Shown: positions 9,740 to 21,604, numbered from the stretch's first letter. The stretch: 50,286 nucleotides of DNA from Rhizopus sp. PT2906 (GCA_025529335.1 JAMYHX010000314.1:1-50286), one strand, 5' to 3'. Numbers and translations are program-made. Notes: generated by a model not told the origin, from the letters alone.

Positions 9740-10862
9740 ATGACATCTATTGATGATAGAGTAAAAGGAGAATATCACTTTCCTAGAGAAAGAATACCAA
9801 AGACAATGAAAGGTATATTATATATAACAAGGAATCATTCTAAAAAAAACAAGCATAACAAAAAGAGTAGACGAAAACAAGACGCCGCTTGTTATCGTAG
9901 CCTGTGGTTCTTATTCACCCATTACGTATCTCCATTTACGCATGTTTGGTAAGTCCATATTCAAAAAGGAATATAAAGATGGTCAAGGAAATAACAAAAC
10001 ATATAAAAAAAAAAAAGAAATGGCTAAGGATCATTTTCGTGAAAATAAGGAATACGAACTTATTGCGGGGTATTATTCACCTGTATCCGACACATATGCA
10101 AAGGAGGGTTTGGCGGAAGCTCATCATCGAGTCAACATGTGTCAGCTTGCCGTGGATAGTACCTCAGACTGGCTAATGGTAGATCCTTGGGAGTCACGGC
10201 AAAACGTTTATCAACGAACAGCTGTTGTACTAGACCATTTCGATCATGAACTAAATGAAGTTGGAAAAGGAATAAAGATGAGCTCAGGTAACTAAAAATA
10301 AATAAATAAATAAATAAAAACAAAGCGAGAGAGTTATAACATTCAATCATATTATTACAGGCGAGACAAAAAGGATAAAGATCATGCTATTGGCCGGTGG
10401 TGATTTGATCGCTTCATTTGGACATCCTGGTGTTTGGTCTTCTGAAGATGTAAGTTGATATTTTTTTTAATAAACTTATTAATTATTTTATTGTAGCTTC
10501 ATCATATCGTGGGTGGCTATGGATGTGTGATTATTGAAAGAACAGGCACAGATGTTTATGGGTTTTTATTATCGCACGACGTGCTTTATGAACACAGGGT
10601 AAGTAAAATTGACTTATGCGTGTTTATGCATTTAATAATATATAAATATAATTTTCAAATAGAAAAATGTTGTTATAATTAAACAATTGATTCACAATGA
10701 TATTAGTTCAACTAAAGTCAGGTAAAAACTCATAAATAACAAGGAAAACACAGTGTTCATCTATTTCTTAGACTGTTTGTCAAGAGAGGCATGTCCATCA
10801 AGTATTTATTACCCAACCCAGTCATAGATTATATTGCAAAGCATAAACTATATTTACCTTGA
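9740..10862 (+). CDS. NMA1: nicotinamide mononucleotide adenylyltransferase
   Basis: Seven predicted exons: 9740-9812, 9868-9948, 10018-10287, 10361-10449, 10497-10598, 10663-10721 and 10772-10862; 254 residues. The enzyme joins NMN (or NaMN) and ATP to make NAD (or NaAD), the step common to salvage and de novo routes. The nucleotidyltransferase signature is intact: VACGSYSPITYLHLRMF with the loop expected as G-x-[FY]-x-P-x-[TH]-x-x-H. Then come GYYSPVSDTY, HHRVNMCQLAVD, SDWLMVDPWE and VVLDHF. The C-terminal block MLLAGGDLIASFGHPGVWS leads to ISSTKVRLFVKRGMSI with the conserved S-S-T-x-[VI]-R motif. The first exon encodes a short non-conserved leader, and its acceptor (aaagag before TAGACG) is the least certain junction. 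NMA1 and NMA2 of yeast cannot be told apart here. The methyltransferase gene follows in tandem 171 bp downstream. Confidence 0.95.
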
Positions 10863-10964
10863 AAAAAATTTTTTTTTTTGCTTGGGTTAGTTTGTGTACC
10901 TTTATAGACAATAAAGTGAGTTGCACAACTTAAAATACAGGCATGTATGATGAGAAAAATGAGC

Positions 10965-11010
10965 TCTCCTCTCTCTCTCTTTCTCTCTCTTTCTCTTTCT
11001 CTTTTTTCTC
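10965..11010. repeat. CT-rich leader tract
   Basis: A pyrimidine run of (CTCT)n and (TTTCTC)n lies 25-70 bp before the likely methyltransferase ATG. CT tracts of this kind are common in fungal promoters and 5' UTRs. Several open frames through it are low-complexity artefacts. Confidence 0.8.
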
Positions 11011-11033
11011 CCTCTTGTAAATACATTTATCAA

Positions 11034-12302
11034 ATGGGCGCCAACATTTCACACAGAAGAAAACGAGTGTCATCATTACAATCAAAGAAAGAAAAAGAAT
11101 GCCCATCGATAATACATAAATCACCTACTACATCAAATTCATCAGATAGTGTCATACTCAGTGGAAGAAAATTTCATAGTGACCCTAATTCTGTTTACTG
11201 GTTACCAAGTGACGAAGAAGAGATGGATAGACTTGTTGGAGTAAGATGAACCATGAGTTTGATGAAATAATCTAAAACTTTCAATAGCAACACTTTGCCT
11301 TGAGAACACTCTTCGAGGGGTAAAAAAAAAAAAAGACAAAAATAATAATAGAACTTGCTGACACTCGTTGGACAGAAATATACCCCAAGTGGCCTTTAAA
11401 ATGCTTGATTTTGAAAAAGGAGTAAAGATTCTCGATTTAGGATGCGGACCAGGCACGTGGATTATGGTAGATGTCATGATAGATTTGATATTCTATTTAT
11501 TAACCATATATATAAAAAGGATATGGCCACAGAATACCCCAACAGCGAGTTTGTCGGGATAGACATGTGCGATGTATTCCCAACGAATATCAGACCAGCC
11601 AATGTTACCTTTCAAGTCTCGAATGCATTAGATGGTTTACCCTTTGAAGACAACTCATTTGACATGGTCAACTTCAGTTTATTTATTTTAGCATTAAAGA
11701 AAGATCAATGGTTACCCCTCATGAAAGAAATTCATCGTATCCTGAAACCAGGTGGTCTCTTTCATTCAAGAGAGGCTAGTATGCTGGTAAGACAAAAACT
11801 TCGAAACAAAAATGAGTGATATAAACATCATTTTATCCAGCTTCTTGGAAATCAGTTTGTACAATGGGCGAGTCAAGTGTGTAAGTAATTGTCGGATAAT
11901 GAAGATTTGTAAACTCATTTTTGCTCTAGTTGAACAAAGGCTAATAGAACGAAACCAAGAGCCTGCTATTTGTGATAAAATAAAGGACATCATGCAAGAA
12001 GCAGGGTTTGACATTCTCTCATGTGTAAAAAAGCATACATATCCAGGTAAAAAATATCGAGATGACAAGTACATAAATATATTGACCCCCCATTCCCTTA
12101 AGCTCGTCCTGATCATTTGAATCGCGAATTTTTGTGGGACATTAAACATATTTTTAAAGGATGCCAACCCTTTTTACAAGATCATTTAGGATTAACAACT
12201 GAACAATATCCAACATTTTTACAACAACTAGTTACTGAATGTCAAAAATCACCAGAGCCTCGATGGGATATAGTTTCGACTTTGGGTAGAAAAAGTACTT
12301 AG
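11034..12302 (+). CDS. class I SAM-dependent methyltransferase with N-myristoylation signal
   Basis: Predicted exons are 11034-11240, 11288-11319, 11376-11466, 11520-11786, 11841-11880, 11930-12046 and 12103-12302; 317 residues. The fold signature is clear: motif I VKILDLGCGPGTWIMDMA, motif II end FVGIDM, a mid-motif ALDGLPFEDNSFDMVNFS and EIHRILKPGGLFHSREA. Substrate is unknown; such Methyltransf_25-type proteins form large families in Mucoromycota. The start at 11034 gives MGANISHRRKR, which fits the M-G-x-x-x-S myristoylation pattern followed by basic residues, so plasma-membrane or endomembrane attachment is likely. An upstream ATG (10947) would bury this signal behind CT-repeat-encoded sequence. 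Residues before the catalytic domain (about 1-70) are Ser-rich and likely disordered. The gene converges with the TBC1D20-like gene, with 76 bp between stops. Confidence 0.85.
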
Positions 12303-12378
12303 ATCATCCATTCTCTATAGAATAAATTTGAGTGTTGCTATTTATATTTGTGTGTGTGTGTGTGTTTATGTGCAGCCT

Positions 12379-13844
12379 TTACCTTATTAGGCTTGAATTT
12401 GCTATCCAAAGTGCAAGGATACTTAAACTTGCCCCAATAGTAAATACTGTATATATCTCCTTATGCATCAATAGTTTGTTCAGAGTTGATTGAGTAGCCT
12501 CATGTGGCTTTATCGCAGTTAATTCAATCGGTTTATCATATTTTTCTTGTCTTGTTATTCGTATCACTTCGGAGACTTTTTCATTATATTTCTCTAATGT
12601 GTCAATCGACAAGTAATCCTGTTCAAACCGGTTGACCACAGAAAACTGATCTAGAGGAATTGTGCTGAGGGATTGAAGTTCATATATACCATACCGAGCC
12701 TCAAGTGCATGTGCTTGTTCGCAGACAGTATCGATATCTGTATCAGAAGCAAGATTTGTCAAGAAACTGTGGACCGTGCTTGTGTCACAGGGAAGTGCAA
12801 GCACCTGCTTGCGTTTGGATATCACCGTTGCCACGGCGAGATAGACCGGCATGAGTGGATTAGAGGATAAAATGAGGTCAAAGAGTCGAGCTATCTTTTC
12901 AAGATCGCTCAGGTCATGACTATACCAGGTTATAACCCATGAGAGAGCATAGTAAGGCAAGACACCTGCCCTATGGTTTCGAATTAATTCACATGTGCTT
13001 TTCTGGAATATACGTTTGTCCTACTCCATTATAAATTCGTATAATTCATTATCCTCTAATCGAATGAGGCTATCAATCATTGTCAACTGCTTCATCACAG
13101 GCTCCAAGGTGGCAAACATGGCGTCTCTCAGATAAAACAGAGCCACACGCTCCATCAATTGACATGCGTATTTCTCACCAAATAAAAGTAAAAATACAGA
13201 ACAGATGTCATGAAATCCCTATCATCCCGATTCAACAAAAAATCGAACGAGTTTTTCCCGTCTTTTTTCTTACCTGATAATAATGTAATGATGGGTAAGA
13301 TCGTAAAACGTGGATGATCACTCGGTGAAGTTGGCCCTGTAGCTTTTCTTTCTCCTGATCGTCTACGTCTATCACATGCTTAGTTTATAAAGACATTCAT
13401 TGATTTCTGTAGTTGTGTATATACTTTTTGGGTATGTGTTGAAGGATCGTGTGACGTCTAGTTTGACTTGTTCTTCATCCTTATGCGGTACTTTTTTTTT
13501 ATAAAAAAGACATTAAAAAATATCAAATATACAACTAAAAGTCGCTTACTATTCAAAGAACCCTCTCTCTTAACTTTTCTTTCGGAATAATGTAATAAAA
13601 AAGGCCTAGATAATATATTTATTAACATAATGTGAGTACACATAGACACTTACCATACTCTTCTTCTCACTGGATCACTCACAAACCCAGACTGTCTTCC
13701 AATCTCTCTAAGCAATCCATAATCCTTCATTCTCAAAGCTTGGTTAATTCTGAAAATATCCTTAAATTCCTCATTTTCATAAGCTGCAATCTTGTCTTGT
13801 CTCTTTTTCACTTGCTTTCGCCTATTCTTTTGTTTTCGCTTCAT
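12379..13844 (-). CDS. GYP8: TBC1D20/Gyp8-type Rab GTPase-activating protein
   Basis: Six exons on the minus strand: 13654-13844, 13550-13605, 13425-13490, 13274-13368, 13025-13218 and 12379-12970; 397 residues. The TBC domain spans nearly all of the protein: VRRRVWPFLLHYS, IPHKDEEQVKLDVTRSF, YPSLHYYQGFHDI, ATLEPVMKQLTMIDSLIR and YYALSWVITWYSHDL, then RLFDLILSSNPLMPVYLAV. In this family the IxxDxxR-type arginine and YQ-type glutamine fingers supply catalysis; here the Gln is in HYYQG and the Arg finger candidate is in KLDVTRSF. A C-terminal hydrophobic helix (YTVFTIGASLSILALWIA) anchors it in the ER, as in TBC1D20, where it acts on Rab1/Ypt1. The intron at 12971-13024 removes what otherwise looks like an in-frame TAG. 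It shares an 89-bp divergent promoter with PIG-T. Confidence 0.9.
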
Positions 13845-13933
13845 CTAATTTGAAAAAAAAAAAAAAAGAAAAAGGGTTTAAATTCCCTCATTTGTTGTTT
13901 TTTTTTTTTGTTTACAGTTTCTTTTGTTCCGTA
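13845..13933. promoter_or_regulatory. 89-bp divergent intergenic promoter (TBC1D20-like / PIG-T)
   Basis: The two start codons face away from each other across only 89 bp, which contains one A-run and one T-run and no obvious TATA box. Any promoter for either gene must use this space or lie inside the other gene. Confidence 0.6.
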
Positions 13934-15799
13934 ATGCTATTGTTGTTACAGACATGGGCATTATTATTATGCAGCATTAGTGTCATTCAAGGACAGCTAT
14001 TGGAGAATGAACAATACGATGAGAACCTTACATTTCGTCATTTGCCTGATGGTAAACTGTTGGCTCACTTTGAATTCAAAACAAAAATGAATGCATCTAT
14101 GCCACGTAAAGCGATTATTTAATTGATCTTTGTGCACCTTTGATTGAACATTTGAATAGTGTCAGACTATGGATTATACCCAAAGGCTATCGGCCAGGTC
14201 CTTGATTCCCATACAGTGAGTGAGATGCATCTCTCGTTCACTCAGGGACGTTGGAATTATGAAGAATGGGGATACCCACCTACGCTATCTTCAGGAACAG
14301 GAGTGGAGCTTTGGGCATGGATCAAAGACAATGGAGAGTAAGTGGAGATGGAAAAATCAGACATATGATCAAGTATTCACTTTATGCAGTGTAGATACCA
14401 AATGGAAAACACTGACCAACACATTATCAGGCTTATTTTGTGCATCACTCAATTTCATAGACGAAACCATGACAACTGAACCCAGACTCAGCTTCCAATC
14501 TAGTCAGCATGATCAAAAGAACGAGCAGTTACGATATGGATCATTGCCTCATGAAAACGTCTGTACAGAGAATTTAACACCTTGGATCAAGCTGCTGCCC
14601 TGTAAAGCAAAGGTAAGGTGTCACATTGGCAAATGATCCTGTATACTAACCTAATTTAGTCTGGCATGGCTGTCTTACTTAATCCTCACAAGCTATACAA
14701 TTCAAATTTTCATACTATGGCCATTCATGCAACTTCTATTTGCTTAGTAAGCGATTTTCTTGATTGGGTAAACACATCTAATAGGCACATAGGATGAATC
14801 ATGCAGTGAGCGAAGACTGGAGTTGATTCAAACAATTACTTCCGTCATGGATCCTGTAAGAGAAACGGGTCGTCGGGATTGGTCATTAACGGGCATCTTT
14901 GATCGTCAATTAAACAAGGCTTGCCCACTCGCCAAAGAAAGTAAAGTGGTGGTAGATGTAGCCAATGCGGGTGAGGGGTATGACCCACGGCCCCAGCCAT
15001 ATGTGAATGGTACCATGATGAGCTATGACTTGTCTCAAGCACCTTTAGATATTGGCATGACGTGGCATCATGAACGCGCATTTGAATATCGTAAGTTCCT
15101 TCTTCTCTCAGTGATCAATGATTAACATGTATGCAGCACTTGAGCCTAAAAGACCAGTGATATATGCTCAGCGTTATTTTACTGGTTATGGGCAAGAAAG
15201 AGGAGGATTAAAGATTACGATGTATAACAGACATAAAACAGAGTCTGTTCCAGTCATCTATTATGACTCAATACCATGGTACCTTAAACTGTATATGCAT
15301 ACATTCAAAGTAAACGTCATAGGCAAGGATGATCATGATGTGGTGAAACAGATGTACTATCAACCTGCCATTGACAGAGGAAGACCCAGTACGTTTGAAT
15401 GTGAGCTATTACTACCACCAGATTCGATTGTTACCATGTCTCTTGATTTCGACAAAGTGTTTTTAAAGTATACAGAACACAGACCAGATGCTAATAGAGG
15501 ATTTGATATTGGGTAATAGTAGAAATACAATTTATAAAACTTATTAACACTCTCCTTTAGCTCTGCCGTCTTGAGCACATGGGACTCGGAACAGAATTTG
15601 ATGTAAGTTGCCCATCACATTGAGTTAAAATGTGTACTGACTTATTTGTAGGCGAATCTATACGGACACGCTCTTGGTCGTACTGCCTACACCGGATTTT
15701 AGTATGCCTTATAATGTGATTACACTCACTTGTACGGTCATTGCTCTCTTCTTTGGATCCGTCTTTAACTTACTCATACGTAATTTTACACTTGTGTAA
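13934..15799 (+). CDS. GPI16: GPI transamidase component PIG-T
   Basis: Eight predicted exons: 13934-14105, 14160-14337, 14390-14612, 14660-14746, 14793-15090, 15137-15512, 15561-15602 and 15652-15799; 507 residues. PIG-T/Gpi16 is the lumenal scaffold of the ER complex that transfers GPI anchors to proteins. The product has a signal peptide (MLLLLQTWALLLCSISVIQG), then family blocks in order: FRHLPDGKLLAHFEFKT, DYGLYPKAIGQVL, LSFTQGRWNYEEWGYP, TNTLSGLFCASLNFID, RYGSLPHENVCTENLTPW, RDWSLTGIFDRQLNKACPL and a closing membrane helix (VITLTCTVIALFFGSVFNLL) with a short cytosolic tail. The Cys in ENVCTENLTP corresponds to the conserved Cys that disulphide-links to the catalytic subunit GPI8. The start is the first ATG that yields the signal peptide; upstream sequence is homopolymeric. 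Confidence 0.95.
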
Positions 15800-15965
15800 C
15801 TTCGGGTTCCAACGGTAGTGTGGGGTAAAAAATTAAGAGCGAATCACATGTAAAGTTTGAATGTCAATGACTCAACATTTTTTAAAAACTGCCACACACA
15901 CGCACATCTTTACTTTCTCTCTTTTTTTTTTCTTTACTCCTTTTTCTTCTTTCCTTATTAAAAAA

Positions 15966-17770
15966 ATGCTTCCACTGTCACCACAACTTTACGATAAAAT
16001 AAAATACTTTGCCAAGTTTCCTCAAACAGGTGTCTCCCTTCGTCAAATGGTCATGTTTGGTATGCGCACTTTAACTACTTTTTAAACTTTTCTCTGATCA
16101 GCGTATAGGGCAGAAACCATCAAAGGCAACATTATTTAAGGCTAGTCAATTCTTACATGGTAATAATATTCAAGTGTACATAAATGAAAAGCTAATGATC
16201 GAATATAGAGGAGTTACCTATTCGATTAGCACACCGTGTGAAAGAACTGGACGAGCTACCAAGGAACTTGAGTAAGATGCCTTCGATCATCAAAGTCAAA
16301 CATTGGTATGCACAGTCCTTTCAAGACCTTATCGAACTAAAGACACCACAGATATCCAACGAGATGAAGGAACGACTATACTCAAAAATAGAAGAACTAC
16401 CCCCTAGTATTCCCAACCCATCTTTGGCCAATGTGATCCAACCACAATCTAGTCTGCACCGGGCCATGCCCAGTGGACACAGGTAAAATATTTTTTTTAT
16501 TAAAAATATAGTACTCAATGTATTCTCTAGATATTACAGTAATGCATATGATGTGGAGTGCTCACCAGAGATTATAGAATATACCGACCAATTTGTAAAG
16601 ACAATTGAACGAGTCAAGAGAAGACATGACCCTGTTGTGACAACGATGGCACAGGGTATATTGGAATATAAGGAGCATTTGAATTCACCCTTGATCGACA
16701 CAGAAGTACAGAGATTCCTTGATCGATTTTACATGTCACGTATTGGCATTCGTATGCTCATAGGTAACAAGACAAAAAAAAAAAGAGAGAGGAATCGACA
16801 GTTGATAACACAAGCGAGCTTAGGTCAACACGTTGCACTTTATCGAGGACCATCAAGAAAGAATTATGTGGGTGTGATATGCACAAAGACCAATATACGT
16901 GAAGTCGCGCAGGACGCGATCGATAATGCGAAATTCATATGTGAGGACCATTACGGTTTGTTCAAGGCACCCGAAGTCCATATGTTTTGCCCAGGTGATA
17001 TCGAGTTCATGTATGTGCCGTCTCATTTGAACCATATGTTGTTTGAACTGCTCAAGAACTCACTTCGTGCTGTTGTGGAGCGATACGGGCCAGATTATGA
17101 AGATGAGTATCCACCGATCAAATTGGTGATTGCACATGGTAAAGAAGATATCACAATCAAAATTTCGGATGAAGGCGGAGGTATTCCTCGTTCGGGAATT
17201 CCACTTGTTTGGACTTATATGGTAATCGATAAAGTAAAATGATAAAAGTGTGTGTATGATGCTAATATATTTTTTTAGTATACAACGGCTCAAGCTCAGG
17301 AATTAGAACCAGGATTTAATCAAAGTGATTTTAAGGCGCCTATGGCAGGATTTGGTTATGGTTTACCTATTTCAAGACTGGTAAAAAAAAAAAGAGACAA
17401 ATGTTTATGACAATGACTTATATTATTTATATAGTATGCAAGGTATTTTGGTGGTGATTTGAAATTGATTTCTATGGAAGGGTAAAGAAAAAGACTATAG
17501 AAATATGACAATCAGACTTATTTTTGAATTAGTTATGGAACAGATGTATATTTGCACTTGAATAGATTATCCAATAGCGATGAACCCTTAATGTAAATAT
17601 TTTACAATTAAAAAAGCAATAAAAAAAGGTAGATAATTTATGAGTATTTGCCCCCCGCTTTTTGGATGGCCTTCCTATGATGTAGATACCATAACTTTGA
17701 CGAACAACCCAATCACACTGTCCGAGAAGTAGAAGATCAAATGGATGAACCTATTGATGCTGTAGTATAG
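15966..17770 (+). CDS. mitochondrial pyruvate dehydrogenase kinase-type kinase
   Basis: Exons: 15966-16059, 16109-16159, 16209-16482, 16531-16763, 16824-17221, 17279-17380, 17435-17481 and 17533 onward. Ending at 17596 gives 420 aa. A further intron (donor after 17592) to an exon at 17686-17770 gives 447 aa with an acidic tail. It phosphorylates the E1-alpha subunit of a mitochondrial 2-oxoacid dehydrogenase, probably pyruvate dehydrogenase, switching it off. Family marks: VSLRQMVMFG, SQFLHEELPIRLAHRVKEL (the pseudo-H box helix), DPVVTTMAQGILEYK, RFYMSRIGIRMLI, VPSHLNHMLFELLKNS (N box), KISDEGGGIPRSG (G1 box) and GFGYGLPISRLYARYFGG (G2 box). BCKD kinase and the two yeast-type kinases Pkp1 and Pkp2 cannot be separated by eye. 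The short N-terminus has little transit-peptide character. PIG-T lies 166 bp upstream in tandem. Confidence 0.9.
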
Positions 17771-20038
17771 ATATTTGCACTTTTTTAAATAAATCATACC
17801 CTTTCTCTCATACTCAAGTCACTTATTTGAAAGGAATTGAACGATTAGTTACAATCGCAAATGATTAGAATAAAGCTTTTACTTTGATTCTTAATATCAA
17901 CATCATGTATTATTGCTATAAATCGATAAGAGAGCATCTCACTTAGACCCCCTATAACACATAGAGATCAGAGAGCAATGACAGCTCATACTTGACACTC
18001 GGATGGGGAGTTGAGCACTATTTCCAAGACAACAACCGTAGTGAACTGGATCATACAATAGTACTCTAACTTGACAGCTGACATTCATTCAAGCACATTT
18101 ATCATTTTTCGTATCTATAATATATCAAGTCTTTTTTATATTCATAAATGGTCCTCATAAGCTTCCGAGCCCCCCTCTCTTCTTTATAACTATCTTATAG
18201 TGACATTCTATAATAAGAGTATGCTTTTTATCCTTGTTTAAGCCTATTTATTAATAAACTGAAATCCAATAGAGATTGTGTGATTTGTCTAATTGCGCAC
18301 CATCTGCTTTAATTATATAGCAAGTCCACATGTAACATGATCATTCTTTTTTACTTGCAATAGTTTAAAATAACACAATTAATTTGCTTTTTTAGGTAAA
18401 ATGAAAAATCTCAATTCATCAATTGCAATTATATAAAAGGGAAAACATGCCTGTCAGCAAATGAATAAGATCGAATAAAACACGATCAAGTTGATTAATA
18501 ACAGTATGAAACCTATTTTTGATCCCCATCTTTCGTTGCTCCTTCTTTTATTTTCGGTGCTAATAAACATCAAATGACACTGATGCATTGTCTAATAAAT
18601 AGGCGGTAGATCAAACCTATTTTTTGTGTTTTTAGTAAATTATCAAATATAAGCCTCATGGGCTTGTTCTGAACATTTATGTGTCTTTTATTTCAAAATC
18701 AACTTGATTTGCATATTTATCTCTTGTAAGAAAAAAAAAAAAAAAAAAAGAAAAAAAAAAGAAAAAGGGAATAAGCATCACGTGAGTAAGAATAAACAAA
18801 AGAAAAAGCAAATAAAAGCAAGGTTTCCATTTTTGTCATTGTGAGCCACTGATTCAAGAAAGGGAATAATATAAAATACACACACAAAAAAAAACGGAGA
18901 GAACAATAAGAAGTTCAGTGACATTTTTTTACACGAAAAATATAAATCAATAAGAATGGATGTTCAAATTAGGAAATGACTAGAGGGGGCTCAGGCATTT
19001 GCGATCGATCCTAAAATGTATCATGTACCACTCACATTTTCATAAAAGTCTATTTTATAAAAAATGACCGACTCCTTATGTCATTTCCACATAAGAAACA
19101 TAAAAAGAGAGTTTGTTATTCTTGTCATGTGACGACAAATTATAGTATGAAATGGTCATTGGCACTTTATAGTTACTGTACAAAAATATATATATGCAAA
19201 AAATTGTAGCTAAAATTGGCCATGCTTGGCACACAAGGTAGGACAGTGCAACAATTGAGAATATTTCCTTTTTTAAAATGACAACCTGCAGTCAAACCTA
19301 GAACAGCAGAGCGGTTTTAATGAAAAAAGTTACGAAGATCTTTTTTTTTTTTCCTTCGTAATTATGATTGACAAACTTGTTGCTAGCAATAAACTGCAAG
19401 TTACTTTTTTTATTATAGTAATTATGATTGTATGCACCTAAACTATTGTTGTCATACACGTGGATCAGCATATTTTCCCTCCCCCAATGATCTCTGTTTA
19501 CCTTCCCCCATCCTCTATCTCTCTCTCTATCTCTATCTCTACCTTTATTTCCTTGTACCTCTCTTTCTTTTTTTCTATTTCCTCCTTTTACTTCTTTCCC
19601 GTTACACGCTTTTATAATAAATGAGCCTACTTACACATCATTGAATGATTATGAAATAAACACAAAGCACATTCATAACCAAAAAGAAAAACAATAAAGA
19701 GGGGGAGTGAATGGGGGGAGGCTTTTCATTGTGGGCGTGCTTGGGAAATTTAGTTAATATATCATGATCGGTTGTAGATCGAAGGATTAAATGGGGTATG
19801 GAGATTCCGATGCCCTTTTCATTGAGCAAAAAGGGTACCCGTTGTTACTTTTTTGGTCCTTCTGACCATTCAATGACCGTCTTCCTTGCGAATCCTTTCC
19901 TTTACGACAATTCCTCATCCTGTTTTGCTAAAAGATTGACTCCGAATTTTTGTTATATTAAATTAACTTTTTTTACAAAAAATATATAAAAGTCATCCCT
20001 TTGTCCATTCTTCTTTTTTCTTTCGAGTCTTTTTTCTT
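17771..20038. other. 2.3-kb gene-free region, probable long promoter of the bHLH gene
   Basis: No chained exons were found on either strand. The stretch holds a long interrupted A tract (about 18730-18770), a CACGTG E-box at 18779-18784, a TATATATATA run near 19190 and CT/pyrimidine-rich segments (19490-19610). Extended non-coding flanks are unusual against the tight spacing elsewhere and fit a regulated transcription-factor gene. Confidence 0.5.
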
Positions 20039-21074
20039 ATGAATCAAAATACTGAAAGAAATAAATCAACATCTCCCAGTATTCAACAGCCATCTCCATT
20101 ATCTACAGAATCATCTTCAGCCCGCCAAAGGGCTCCTTCTTATCCGAACGGAATCACTTTTTCACCCACACTGACTGAAAGGTATATCTACAAGTGTTCA
20201 TTTGTATTTTTCTAACACATTCATTATAGTCAGCACAAGTATTTGACCTATCTAGAGAAAAGATCAGCTCACAATGCCTTGGAAAGACAACGAAGGGAAG
20301 GTCTGAACTCAAAGTTTCAGGAACTAGCCCATGTGTTGCCTTCATTACAACAAGTGAAAAGACCAAGTAAAAGTATGATTGTTGCTAAATCACTCGAATT
20401 TGGTAAATACACACACTCATCTCTCCTCTCTTTTTCAACCCTCCTCCTCACTCGACTCCTCCTTTTTTTCCCTGTAGTATCGACGGCGACAAAAAGAGAA
20501 TCCGAATATCGAGATGAATTACTTGCCCTTCGTAAAGAGAATGCCCAGCTCCTGAGACAGGCAAGTCTTTGCAAAAAGCGTCGAAAGGAAGCCATTGATC
20601 AGTCAAGGCAATCTGATGCTAAGCAATCCGTCGATTCCGTTCTGACGCCCATCATCAAATCAAAAAGTTCAGCTGGTAAACTAAAGCCTCAGATATGTGA
20701 GCCTTCTTCTTCAGCAACGCCACCACCCTCTCCATCTCACCTGACTAAACGAAAGGGATCAACAGACGAGTCAGTACAGGAAGATCAAGAACCGGACAAA
20801 AAGAAACACAAGGCACAAGTGTCCTGTCATGCTGGCGATACAAGTAGACGATCGTCTGCGTCTTCTAGTGCAACCGCTCCTACAACCACGCAACAATACA
20901 ATCAATTCCACATGATGCACAATTCATATTCACCTATCATGGCGGATTTTTCACAAAACTTGGTATATACTTCGTCACCTCCAGAGCCACACATTGTACC
21001 ACTGAATACAAACTCGTTTGTTTCCTCAATACCAGCTGTCAGAACACCTGTTGTTAATATAGGCAATCAACCAG

Positions 21075-21106
<32 letters not shown>

Positions 21107-21255
21107 ATGCAACCCATATATGACGTTAATCTCTTTGAGATTTTTTCTCCAATTATGCAAGATGCTTCTTTTGATGGTAAGCGATAAGGATGATGTTATT
21201 TCATACTCATTGTTTGAGCATGATCATAGATTTACCCTATCCTTGGGAATACTAA
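20039..21255 (+). CDS. bHLH (probable bHLH-leucine zipper) transcription factor
   Basis: Predicted exons are 20039-20181, 20230-20402, 20478-21176 and 21230-21255; 346 residues. The basic region and helix 1 read RSAHNALERQRREGLNSKF, with the His-Glu-Arg pattern (H...E...R) that reads CACGTG-type E-boxes. The loop contains KRPSKS and helix 2 is SMIVAKSLEFV. It continues without a break into STATKRESEYRDELLALRKE and NAQLLRQASL, a probable zipper. Downstream residues are Ser/Thr/Pro-rich with a basic patch (KKKHK) and a 10-Gln run (near 21077-21107), typical of activation or disordered regions. The final intron (gtaagc...atcatag) replaces the ending GKR with DLPYPWEY; both endings are possible. 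Intron 2 (75 bp) is in frame without stops. Nearest relatives appear to be Myc/Max/Cbf1-like E-box binders, but I cannot name an orthologue. Confidence 0.88.
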
Positions 21256-21604
21256 ACACACAATACATTTAATACTAGCTATACCCCCTTCCATGTTTTT
21301 TAAGACCAATCTTTTTTTATGCAAACTATAGTGTATATGTCCTTACAAGGCATGGTCTTTTGTTTGGTCTGAATTTGTTCTTTTTATATTGAAAAAGGGA
21401 AAATATATATATAATAATGTAAATATTCTTTTATTATTTATTTTCAATGGCTATATATGTTTTGCTTTTCTTTTGCTTATGTCTACGCTTTATTTTATTT
21501 TATTTTATTTTGTTTATAAACAATAAACTATAAGGACACACTTCATGTGAATAGATATGGTAAACATAGTTCATTCCATGTTTTGCTCGTGTTATTTTCC
21601 TTTT

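Noticed and set aside
12971..13024. An apparent in-frame TAG inside the TBC domain of the minus-strand RabGAP gene.
   Set aside because: The stop lies in a 54-bp GT-AG intron (gtagga...accatag). Removing it joins LYEFIME to AGVLPYYALSW in phase and removes about 20 residues that the family lacks.
19432..19617. A Leu/Tyr/Ser-rich open frame on the plus strand.
   Set aside because: It is a translation of a CT/TA pyrimidine repeat, so it is low complexity.
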